Source of the DNA: Thiothrix subterranea
Lineage (GTDB): Bacteria; Pseudomonadota; Gammaproteobacteria; Thiotrichales; Thiotrichaceae
Length of the DNA stretch: 64,000 nucleotides
Reading direction: 5' to 3'
Assembly: GCF_030930995.1 (NCBI RefSeq)
Contig: NZ_CP133217.1
Coordinates: 2,842,001-2,906,000, forward strand
The notes under the pieces are model-generated. The model saw nothing but the letters and a program-made list of their open reading frames with translations, was not told the origin of the DNA and searched no databases. Positions within the stretch are counted from its first letter, which is position 1. Every line of letters starts with the position of its first letter. The position numbers and the translations under genes are program-made. Shown piece after piece: positions 1 to 7,512 of this stretch.

Positions 1-2
1 AA

Positions 3-1142
3 AGCGGTGGACACAGTTTTGAAGGTTTTTCCACCAATGATGGCGGTTTAATGCTCGATTTGTCGGGCATGAACAAGCCGAAGTACGATAAAACCACCAA
101 GCGGCTAACCATTCAGCCGGGTGCAAAACTCGGCAAGGTGTATGAATACTTGCACCAATACGGGCGCATGATTCCTGCCGGTTCTTGTGCTGGCGTTGGT
201 GTCGCGGGTCTAACACTGGGCGGCGGCTACGGCTTTTTTGCGCGGCAATTGGGCTTAACCTGCGACAGCTTGCAACGGGTGCGCATGGTGGATGGCAAAG
301 GCAAATTGCACGATTCCAGCACCAACCCTGAACTGTTATGGGCGTGTAAAGGCGGCGGCAATGGCAATTTCGGCATTATTACCGAGCTGGAGTTTAAGAC
401 CCACCCTGCCCCGATCCATTTCAGCAGCCACCGTTACAAATACCGCAATTTAACACCCACCAGCGCTACCCAATTGGCGGAACGCTGGTTTGAATGGATG
501 AAAACCCTACCCAACACTGCTTATTCCTCATGGGTATTGAATGGCAAGCACGTCACTGTCATCGTGACCGATACCAGCAGCACCCCATCAGCCGCATTGA
601 AAGCCATTCTCGCCAAACTCAAAGCGGGCGCAACCGAAGTCATGACACCCCGCAAGGATGCGTTTCTACGCGGTATCCAGCGCTACAAAGGCGGGGTTGA
701 ACCGATGTATTTTAAGAATGTTTCCGCTGGCTATTACCAAGGTTTCAGCGATATAAAAGCGCTGTTACCCACGATCTGCCAGCAAATTGGCGCTGCCAAA
801 CTCACCACTATTTTGCAAATCAACACCTTGGGCGGCGCGATTAATAACCCCGCGTTGGAAACGACGGCGGCTTACCCTCACCGCGCCTTCGGCTACCTCG
901 GTGAATTGCAAACCTATTACGACAAAGCCACGCAAACCAAACAGGCAGAGCAGATTGTTCGCGATATTCAAGGAAAGCTAACGGCAAGCGGGATCAAAGC
1001 GCATTACCGCAATTACCCGGATGCCGAATTGCCTAACTGGGAAACCGCGTATTACGGCAAGTCCTACCCGCGCTTACAGGCATTAAAGCGCCAATTCGAC
1101 CCGGATAACCTGATTCGCCACCCGCAAAGTGTCAAACTTTGA
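3..1142 (+). CDS. FAD-binding (berberine-bridge-type) oxidoreductase, 5' truncated by window edge
   Basis: Flavin-linked oxidase of the PCMH/BBE superfamily; substrate unknown. The frame is open from base 3, before the first ATG at 51, and the visible protein begins with SGGHSFEGFS, the FAD-binding motif whose His usually carries a covalent flavin, so the true start is outside the window. Further FAD-domain signatures are GLTLGGGYGFFAR near residue 70 and GGGNGNFGIITE near residue 120. The C-terminus has the BBE-type YYGKSYPRLQALKRQFDP followed by the usual DN. The 3' end overlaps the convergent next gene by 11 nt. The family is clear; the substrate (sugar, alkaloid or other alcohol) cannot be told. 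Confidence 0.9.
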   Translation, partial: SGGHSFEGFSTNDGGLMLDLSGMNKPKYDKTTKRLTIQPGAKLGKVYEYLHQYGRMIPAGSCAGVGVAGLTLGGGYGFFARQLGLTCDSLQRVRMVDGKGKLHDSSTNPELLWACKGGGNGNFGIITELEFKTHPAPIHFSSHRYKYRNLTPTSATQLAERWFEWMKTLPNTAYSSWVLNGKHVTVIVTDTSSTPSAALKAILAKLKAGATEVMTPRKDAFLRGIQRYKGGVEPMYFKNVSAGYYQGFSDIKALLPTICQQIGAAKLTTILQINTLGGAINNPALETTAAYPHRAFGYLGELQTYYDKATQTKQAEQIVRDIQGKLTASGIKAHYRNYPDAELPNWETAYYGKSYPRLQALKRQFDPDNLIRHPQSVKL

Positions 1143-1716
1143 GGATGTCGGCCAATTGCCAGATACACGCATCGGCATTGCGTTGCTGAATTTCCATCCG
1201 CAAGCCGTTTTCTTGTGCCGCTAACAATCCTTCCAGCAAACGGATATGGCGCACCCGCAATTTGAGCAAGTCCATGCTTTGCGTCATCGGGGATAACAAC
1301 TCTTCCGCTTCATGGATATTGTCGTAAACATGCCGCCGGACTTGTTCGGCATACGCGATAATGCTGCCGCAGTCGTCGTATTGCGCGGCAACCTTGCTGG
1401 TGTGCAGGCCGTGGCTATCCGCATCGTCTTCCATACGCGGGTCACGTTTGCTGAGCGCGGAAAGTTCACGGATTTGCTGACGAATGGCGGCAAGTTCATG
1501 ACGATTGTCGTGGATGGTTTGCCTATTGGTGTCGAGTTGCGTCAGCAGTTGTTGGTAAACACTCAAGGAAGACGCTAACACCACACCGTTTGTGGGAGCC
1601 GGGGGAGCAGGCGGCGGTTCAGAGACCACTTCAGTCGCTTCTGTTTCCGGCATTTCTGTTTCTGGCGCAGCAAGTTCTTCAACGGGTGCAGTATAGGCTT
1701 CGCTATCATCAGACAT
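1132..1716 (-). CDS. hypothetical acidic/proline-rich coiled-coil protein
   Basis: I do not recognise this 194-residue protein. Residues 1-45 are acidic and rich in Pro, Ala and Glu (a low-complexity, probably disordered tail). From about residue 50 the sequence is helical with heptad-like Leu/Ile spacing (SVYQQLLTQLDTNRQ, ELAAIRQQIRELSAL), so a coiled coil is likely. There is no signal peptide or membrane segment, so it should be cytoplasmic. A GAGGAG Shine-Dalgarno lies 9 nt before the ATG, which supports the start and the gene. It overlaps the convergent flavoprotein gene by 11 nt. It lies downstream of the HtrA gene but beyond a terminator, so it is probably its own unit. Confidence 0.7.
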   Translation of the reverse strand: MSDDSEAYTAPVEELAAPETEMPETEATEVVSEPPPAPPAPTNGVVLASSLSVYQQLLTQLDTNRQTIHDNRHELAAIRQQIRELSALSKRDPRMEDDADSHGLHTSKVAAQYDDCGSIIAYAEQVRRHVYDNIHEAEELLSPMTQSMDLLKLRVRHIRLLEGLLAAQENGLRMEIQQRNADACIWQLADILKV

Positions 1717-1823
1717 TGGGCAACTCCTCAGTGATTAATCGCACCATGGTCTTGGATTCGAGCGCCATTGTCTGTATCGGGGTTTATAGACCCCCGTGAT
1801 CTTCAGATAATCGGCAAGCTGAC

Positions 1824-1862
1824 AAAAAAATACCCGCCAAGGTGCGTATCCATTGACGGGTA
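1824..1862 (-). terminator. rho-independent terminator of the HtrA gene
   Basis: On the minus strand TACCCGTCA (1862-1854) pairs with TGGCGGGTA (1839-1831), with one mismatch region, and is followed directly by a run of T (1830-1824). It starts about 35 nt after the HtrA stop codon, in the right orientation. Confidence 0.85.
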
Positions 1863-1897
1863 AAGTGCTTGGAGTGTGCCAAGTTTCGTGAAGTGTC

Positions 1898-3385
1898 TTA
1901 AGGTTTATTGACCGCAATAAAGCGCGATTGTTCACCCTGCATAATCAACATCGCAATCGGTTTGCCACTAGGGGCAGCTTGCACCGCTGTTTTCAAATCC
2001 GCCGCCGATTTCACGGGCTGATTGTTGACCGAAACAATCACATCCCCCACGGTTAAACCGGCTTGCTCAGCGGGGCCGTCGGCTAAGACTTGTTCGACCA
2101 CCACGCCGTTATCCAGCTTGCGGGATTTCAGTTCGTCACTGCTTAAGGTCGCGACACCCAGCCCTAACATGCCGCTTTCACTTTGGGCTTTTGCGACCGG
2201 CGAGGCCGCTTCTTTGTCATCGCCGAGTTTAGCAATCGTGACAGTTAAGGTTTTCTCTGCGCCTGCTCGCAACAGCTTGAGCGGAACTTGCGCCCCCACC
2301 GGGGTATTGCCGACCAACAAAGGCAAATCGGAGGAAGATCTTACCTTGCCATCCCCAAAACCGACGATAACGTCACCCGCCAGTACGCCCGCTTCAGCGG
2401 CGGGGCTACCGGGCTGAACATTGGAAACGAGTGCGCCATCCGGCTGATTCAAATTGAAAGAACTGGCTAAATCTTGGCTCATGTCTTGAATCGCCACGCC
2501 TAACCAACCCCGGTCAACTTTGCCTTTGCTCTTGAGTTGCTCGATAACGGTTTTCGCCACATTCACCGGAATGGCAAACGAAATTCCCATGTAGCCACCG
2601 CTGCGGCTGTAAATTTGCGAATTGACCCCAACCACGCGCCCGCTCAAATCAAACAGTGGGCCGCCGGAATTACCGGGATTCACCGCCACATCGGTTTGAA
2701 TGAACGGTACATACGTGCCATCCGGCAAGCTCCGTGACAAGGCGCTGACAATGCCTTGCGTCGCAGTCAGATCCAAACCAAACGGCGCACCAATCGCGAC
2801 TACCCACTGCCCAACCTCCAAACCATTGGAATCGCCGAGTTGCACGGTTGGCAAGTTTTCAGCCTTGACTTTGAGCACCGCAATGTCACTGAGGGTATCA
2901 ACGCCAATGACTTCAGCAGGCAAATCACGGCGATCATTCAACCCCACCGTAATGGATTTGGCGTCTTCCACGACGTGCGCATTGGTAACGACATAGCCAT
3001 CCGCTGAAATAATAAACCCTGACCCGGACGCTCTGGCACGACCTGATTCTGGCTCGTCATCACCTTCGGGTAAGCCTCGGAAAAAGCGTTCCAGTTCCGG
3101 TGGCATCCCCTCCGGCAAGCCGCCGTTACGTTTGGACGATGCTGACGCTTCCACGCTGATATTGACCACGGCGGGGCTATTTTGTTTGATCAAGGTGGTC
3201 AATTCCGGCAACGCACCCGCAGTCGGGGCGGCGGCTGGCGCGGCAATCAGGGGAGCGGCGGCTGGGGCTTGCTGCAAAGGAAACGTGGTAGCCGTTTCCG
3301 CCAATACCGGCAACATGCTACCCAAGACCAATGCTGAACTCATCAGCAAACCTGCGCCTAATACCCGCTGCTTACGTGTGAACAT
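1898..3385 (-). CDS. degP: Do-family periplasmic serine protease (HtrA/DegP/MucD type)
   Basis: ATP-independent periplasmic protease/chaperone that removes misfolded envelope proteins. The start chosen (MFTRKQRVL) gives a normal signal peptide ending near ALA; an ORF start 63 nt upstream would put a Tyr-rich tail before it. The trypsin-like domain has the full triad: His137 (VVTNAHVV), Asp167 (TLSDIAVL) and Ser240 (NPGNSGGPLF). Two PDZ domains follow, beginning near VDRGWLGVAIQDMS and near ESGMLGLGVATLS. An Ala/Pro-rich linker lies after the signal peptide. It is divergent from an OmpR/EnvZ-type pair (124-nt gap), which suggests, but does not prove, envelope-stress control by that pair. A strong terminator follows. 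Confidence 0.95.
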   Translation of the reverse strand: MFTRKQRVLGAGLLMSSALVLGSMLPVLAETATTFPLQQAPAAAPLIAAPAAAPTAGALPELTTLIKQNSPAVVNISVEASASSKRNGGLPEGMPPELERFFRGLPEGDDEPESGRARASGSGFIISADGYVVTNAHVVEDAKSITVGLNDRRDLPAEVIGVDTLSDIAVLKVKAENLPTVQLGDSNGLEVGQWVVAIGAPFGLDLTATQGIVSALSRSLPDGTYVPFIQTDVAVNPGNSGGPLFDLSGRVVGVNSQIYSRSGGYMGISFAIPVNVAKTVIEQLKSKGKVDRGWLGVAIQDMSQDLASSFNLNQPDGALVSNVQPGSPAAEAGVLAGDVIVGFGDGKVRSSSDLPLLVGNTPVGAQVPLKLLRAGAEKTLTVTIAKLGDDKEAASPVAKAQSESGMLGLGVATLSSDELKSRKLDNGVVVEQVLADGPAEQAGLTVGDVIVSVNNQPVKSAADLKTAVQAAPSGKPIAMLIMQGEQSRFIAVNKP

Positions 3386-3512
3386 GAATCGCTTACTCCT
3401 GCAATATTCTGTGTATAGCCAATATAGTGACAGCACGAACATTACCAAGGGTTTGCGGGAAAGTTACGGAATTGTCATGTTTAGATTTCGGGAAGTGTTT
3501 TATGCTTGATTG

Positions 3513-4196
3513 ATGAATATCCTAATCGTTGAAGATGACCGCCAAACCGCCAGTTTTATCCAAAAAGGCTTGACGGAAAGTGGCTACATTGTTGATCACG
3601 CTGCTGATGGCGAGGATGGCCTGCACCTTGCCCTGCAAGGCAACTACGACGTCTTGATTGTCGATCGAATGTTGCCCAAACGCGATGGTCTTTCCCTTAT
3701 CCAAATCCTGCGTGCGCAAGGGATGCAAACGCCCGTGCTCATCTTGAGTGCCTTAGGCGATGTCGATCACCGTGTCGAAGGCTTGCGTGCCGGTGGCGAT
3801 GATTATTTGGTGAAACCTTACGCTTTCAGCGAGTTGCTGGCACGTTTGCAGGCGTTATTGCGCCGTACCCAACCCGCGCAGGAATACACCACGCTAAGGG
3901 TACGCGATTTGGAAATGGACTTGCTCAAACGCCGCGTTACCCGTGGTGGCACGGTCATTCCGCTGCAACCGCGCGAGTTCAACCTGCTCGAATACCTGAT
4001 GCGGCACGCCGGGCAAGTCGTCACCCGCACCATGTTGCTGGAAAAAGTCTGGGACTACCATTTCGACCCGCAAACCAATGTCATCGACGTACACATTAGC
4101 CGGTTGCGCGGCAAAATAGACAAGGATTTTGACACGCCATTGCTACACACCATTCGGGGTGCGGGGTATTTATTGCATGACCCGCAATCTGCTTAA
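3513..4196 (+). CDS. OmpR/PhoB-family response regulator
   Basis: DNA-binding response regulator of a two-component system. The receiver domain (residues 1-115) has the acidic pair VEDD, phospho-acceptor Asp51 (VLIVDRMLP) and the conserved Lys in VKPYAF. The C-terminal winged helix (about 125-225) has PLQPREFNLLEYLMRHAG and the end motif TIRGAGYLL. I start at ATG 3513; the TTG one codon upstream is possible but less likely. The stop overlaps the histidine kinase start by 20 nt, so the two are co-translated. It is divergent from the HtrA gene, so envelope stress is one candidate regulon; its close relatives are often annotated QseB- or CusR-like, and the signal cannot be inferred. Confidence 0.95.
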   Translation: MNILIVEDDRQTASFIQKGLTESGYIVDHAADGEDGLHLALQGNYDVLIVDRMLPKRDGLSLIQILRAQGMQTPVLILSALGDVDHRVEGLRAGGDDYLVKPYAFSELLARLQALLRRTQPAQEYTTLRVRDLEMDLLKRRVTRGGTVIPLQPREFNLLEYLMRHAGQVVTRTMLLEKVWDYHFDPQTNVIDVHISRLRGKIDKDFDTPLLHTIRGAGYLLHDPQSA

Positions 4197-5544
4197 CACC
4201 TCGGTTTTCCGGCTGTCATTGGTGTACGCCTTGCTGTTTAGCACCGTGGCAGCGGGCGGACTGGGCTACATTTACTGGATGGCAAAAGGGCAAATGGAGC
4301 AGCAAACCGATGCCCGCTTGCAGCTCGAAACCGATGCCTTGCTCAATTTATACCGCAGCCTTGCTGTCGAAGGCTTGACCGGCGCAATCACCATGCGCAA
4401 CAGTGAAAACGGCTCACGTTATTTGATTTCACGGCTAATTCACCGCAGCCAACAAGATTTGACCCGCGACCTCAAATTTAATCAAGACACCCAACGTTCC
4501 AAACAGATTGTTGCCAGCTTACCGTTCAGTTTGATTACCGGCGAAAAGCGCCATTCTGAGCCTGCTCGCATGATGCTGACACTGTTACCGGGCGGCTATC
4601 AACTCTTGGTTGTAACTGATCTTAAAGAACAACACACCCTGCAAGACCGTTTGCTGCAAACCGTTTTAGCGGCGATTGGCATTATTGTGGCATTAGCCTT
4701 GGCGGGCGGCATCTTCATGAGCCATAACGTGCAACGCCGTATTAATGCAGTCAGCCGCACCGCCAATGACATTATGAGCGGCGACTTGGGGCGGCGAATG
4801 CCAGTCACCGGGCGCAATGACGAATTCGATAGCCTCGGTCATGTCCTCAACACCATGCTGACACGTATCGAACACCTGATGCAAAGTATGCGCGATGTCA
4901 CCGACAACCTCGCACACGATTTACGCAACCCGCTCAATCGTTTGCGGAATCGTCTGGAAACCAGCCAATTTCAGCCATCCAAGCCCACCGATTACCCACA
5001 ATTGATCCAAGACACCATTGTCGAAGTTGACGAGCTGATTAAAACGTTCAACGCGCTGTTGAGCATTGCGCAAATCGAATCCAGCGCCCAACGCCAAGAC
5101 TGGGCAGAAATTGATTTAACGCTACTGATCGAAGAACTCGCCGACCTCTACACCGCCGTGGCAGAAGAGCAAGACCTCACCCTGAGTTATCACGCAGCTC
5201 CCGGCTTACAGATACACGGCAATCGCCAATTGTTAGCGCAAGCCATCACCAATTTATTGGATAACGCGGTGAAATACACCCCAGCCGGTGGTGAAATCCA
5301 CCTAGCTGCGACGCAACAGATGGGCAATATCACGATTACGGTAGCCGATAACGGGCCGGGCATTCCTGAAGCACAACGCGAACAAGTCTTCAAACGTTTC
5401 ACCCGCTTGGATAATGCCCGCAGCACGCCCGGCAATGGGCTAGGGTTAAGTCTGGTGAAAGCCGTGGCAGAATTGCACAACGCCACCGTGCAATTGCACG
5501 ACAATCACCCCGGCCTGAAAGCTAGTATCCTGATTTCTCGTTGA
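4177..5544 (+). CDS. sensor histidine kinase (HAMP-HisKA-HATPase)
   Basis: Inner-membrane sensor kinase partner of the preceding regulator. The start at ATG 4177 places an N-terminal membrane segment (about residues 10-34) right after MTRNLLNTSV; earlier starts add sequence lying entirely within the regulator. A periplasmic loop of about 125 residues is followed by TM2 (about 160-184), a HAMP linker, and HisKA with phospho-His247 (DNLAHDLRNPLNRL). The ATPase domain has the N box (NLLDNAVKYTPAGG), G1 (DNGPGIP) and G2 (GNGLGLSLV). The final 23 nt overlap the convergent lipoprotein gene. The loop has no recognisable ligand-binding fold by eye, so the stimulus is unknown. Confidence 0.95.
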   Translation: MTRNLLNTSVFRLSLVYALLFSTVAAGGLGYIYWMAKGQMEQQTDARLQLETDALLNLYRSLAVEGLTGAITMRNSENGSRYLISRLIHRSQQDLTRDLKFNQDTQRSKQIVASLPFSLITGEKRHSEPARMMLTLLPGGYQLLVVTDLKEQHTLQDRLLQTVLAAIGIIVALALAGGIFMSHNVQRRINAVSRTANDIMSGDLGRRMPVTGRNDEFDSLGHVLNTMLTRIEHLMQSMRDVTDNLAHDLRNPLNRLRNRLETSQFQPSKPTDYPQLIQDTIVEVDELIKTFNALLSIAQIESSAQRQDWAEIDLTLLIEELADLYTAVAEEQDLTLSYHAAPGLQIHGNRQLLAQAITNLLDNAVKYTPAGGEIHLAATQQMGNITITVADNGPGIPEAQREQVFKRFTRLDNARSTPGNGLGLSLVKAVAELHNATVQLHDNHPGLKASILISR

Positions 5545-5956
5545 TTGTCTCGACCGCTTTCTGACCAATCGCTTTGGCAGTATTAGCGGTAGCAAGGTTG
5601 ATGGCTTGCACCAAATCACTAGCAGGAATCGCCATGCCGTTAATCATCATTTCCGTTGGGGTATTGGCGTATTCACCCATGGCATTGCGGTAATCCATAT
5701 CCGGGCTGCTCAGGCCATAAATGCACACCGCTTGTGACAGCTCATTACCCGGCTGCCCTTCCAGCGCGAATTCCAACGTGATTTGCAACTGCACGCCTTT
5801 TTGTTCAGTTTGCTGCTCACTGTGCCACACCACGCCCTTATCACCGGCTAACGCTACCGTGACGGCTTTGCAGGTTTTAAGCGGGGAATCCAGATTATGT
5901 CCACCCGTACAAGCCGTTACGATTCCAGTAATCGCCACAATTATCCATTTGCGCAT
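5522..5956 (-). CDS. hypothetical lipoprotein
   Basis: A 144-residue exported protein I cannot assign to a family. The N-terminus MRKWIIVAITGIVTAC is a lipoprotein signal with a lipobox ending at Cys16, followed by TGGHN. A central stretch has the pattern of beta strands (GVQLQITLEFALEG) and the C-terminal third is helical (ASDLVQAINLATANTAKAIG). GGAGGAG lies 7 nt before the ATG. Its 3' end overlaps the histidine-kinase gene by 23 nt in convergent orientation. It is divergent from the DUF333 lipoprotein gene with about 100 nt between them, which must hold both promoters. Role unknown. Confidence 0.75.
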   Translation of the reverse strand: MRKWIIVAITGIVTACTGGHNLDSPLKTCKAVTVALAGDKGVVWHSEQQTEQKGVQLQITLEFALEGQPGNELSQAVCIYGLSSPDMDYRNAMGEYANTPTEMMINGMAIPASDLVQAINLATANTAKAIGQKAVETINEKSGY

Positions 5957-6057
5957 TGATTCACTCCTCCATTACACGACATCATGCCGGAAACCCGACA
6001 ATGCGTTATTATGAGTGTTTCTGCATCCGTTGCGCCAGTTAACCAAGAGGAAATTTC

Positions 6058-6339
6058 ATGAAGTTGAGAATGGGCTTTATCATCAGCCTGATGGTAACAC
6101 TCTACGCCTGTAGCAGCGCTCCAGCGCCCATGAACGTTACACCGCAAGCGGCACGTGCCGCCAACCCTGCATCACTCAATTGCCTGCAAAATCACGGCAA
6201 ATTAGAAATACACCGCACCCCAGAAGGCGACAGAACCGATTGCTTACTACCCAGCGGTAAACGTTGCGACGAGTGGGAAATGTTCCGGGGCAATTGCCCA
6301 ACCCGCACCGTTAATGCCAATGGCATTTTTGGTTTATAA
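6058..6339 (+). CDS. DUF333-family small lipoprotein
   Basis: A 93-residue putative lipoprotein. The signal sequence ends in a lipobox (MVTLYACSSAP, Cys18). The mature part carries the DUF333 pattern: NPASLNCLQNHGKLEI, then a charged turn, then CLLPSGKRCDEWEMFRGNCP, with four cysteines that could form disulfides. Members are often called 'putative hemolysin', but I know of no sound evidence for that role. AGAGGAAA lies shortly before the ATG. It ends 21 nt before the convergent DUF4214 gene. Family assignment is by motif recall and is fairly sure; the function is not known. Confidence 0.85.
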   Translation: MKLRMGFIISLMVTLYACSSAPAPMNVTPQAARAANPASLNCLQNHGKLEIHRTPEGDRTDCLLPSGKRCDEWEMFRGNCPTRTVNANGIFGL

Positions 6340-6360
6340 GGGATTTATCAACACATTGAA

Positions 6361-7272
6361 TCAAGCCAGTCCAATCTCTTGTAGCAATTGCGCAATCAGG
6401 ATGTCTCGGTCAGCTTCCAATGCCACTACTTCACTCGTATCGTATGACGACAGCCGTTCCTGCATATTTTTCAGAGCGGTTGTCACTTTATCAGCCCCCA
6501 ATTTGGCGATGTCTTGCGTGGTAATCACATCACGATTTACCAGCGCGGTAATGGCAGCGCTGGCAATCTCACTTTTTTGCACCAATAAAGCGTGATCTTC
6601 AGGCCCCGCCGCGCTAATTAACGCCCCCAGAATAGCGGGTAGGCTGACATTGCCCTTTGCCAGCTCAGCCGTCCAATACGCTTTACCGCTCGCATCAGTC
6701 GCTCGCCCTAATACATTGTCGTATACATGATCCAGCAAACGACCAAAGAAATCCTGTTGCGTCGCCGCATCAAGCGTGCGGATATGCGCTTCAAGTGCTT
6801 GCCCGGTATTCAAACCGGTGAGCGCGGGTTGATCGCCTAAGGCTGTTTTTAACAGGCCAACGTATTCAGGGGAGGCATTAATCACCGTATTCAACACAGC
6901 GAAAGGGTCATTCGTTTGCGCAAACACCATGTTCAGCGTCCAAAAAGCCAAGCCTTCCGGGTCGCCTAAGCGTTCAAATGCATTCATGTACACAGTTTGC
7001 AAAGCGGCTACTTGATCGGGAAACACTTCCAGAATGGCGGCGACAAAACCATCCCGGTCTTGTTCCGGCATGTACTGCCAACCGCTGTCCAGTAACCAAC
7101 CACTGCTGGTGGGGTCGACACCAAATTCACGTACCACGTCTAAGTAAGGGTCAGCGACAGGATTACGCTCCGCTGTCACGGGCGCATCCAAACTGCTTGA
7201 CTCAACGGCGTAAGCTTCTAAGATTGGGTCGTAACGGTCTTCAGATGGCACCGAAAAGAATAGATCATCCAT
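6361..7272 (-). CDS. DUF4214-domain protein
   Basis: A 303-residue protein with two DUF4214-like units: AFERLGDPEGLAFWTLNM (middle) and VLGRATDASGKAYWTAELAK (C-terminal half). DUF4214 is common in calcium-binding, S-layer-like and secreted RTX-type proteins, but no RTX repeats or signal peptide are visible here. The start is placed at MDDLFFSVPSEDRYD (GAAGGG upstream) rather than 17 codons earlier. The N-terminal 60 residues are low-complexity and acidic. The 240-nt AT-rich gap before the next, divergent gene contains a small dyad (7334-7346) and must hold promoters for both genes. Export, if any, would need a type I or other system not found nearby. Confidence 0.8.
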   Translation of the reverse strand: MDDLFFSVPSEDRYDPILEAYAVESSSLDAPVTAERNPVADPYLDVVREFGVDPTSSGWLLDSGWQYMPEQDRDGFVAAILEVFPDQVAALQTVYMNAFERLGDPEGLAFWTLNMVFAQTNDPFAVLNTVINASPEYVGLLKTALGDQPALTGLNTGQALEAHIRTLDAATQQDFFGRLLDHVYDNVLGRATDASGKAYWTAELAKGNVSLPAILGALISAAGPEDHALLVQKSEIASAAITALVNRDVITTQDIAKLGADKVTTALKNMQERLSSYDTSEVVALEADRDILIAQLLQEIGLA

Positions 7273-7512
7273 CGCTTTAGCCCTTCGCTGTGTTGAATTA
7301 TTAATCGAACAATAGTCTAGCAAAATAAATGTTATAGTAGAACTATTTTTTATGGATAAACAGTTTAAACTATCAACTTTTGCAGCAATAAAATATTATG
7401 ATTAATAAGTTTATTTTATAAATATCTTTGCTAAGGCATTTTGCGCCATAATCCGTACCTGAGCATCGCAAGCTGATAAAAACCTGAGAAGAACGCAACA
7501 CAAGGCTACCTT

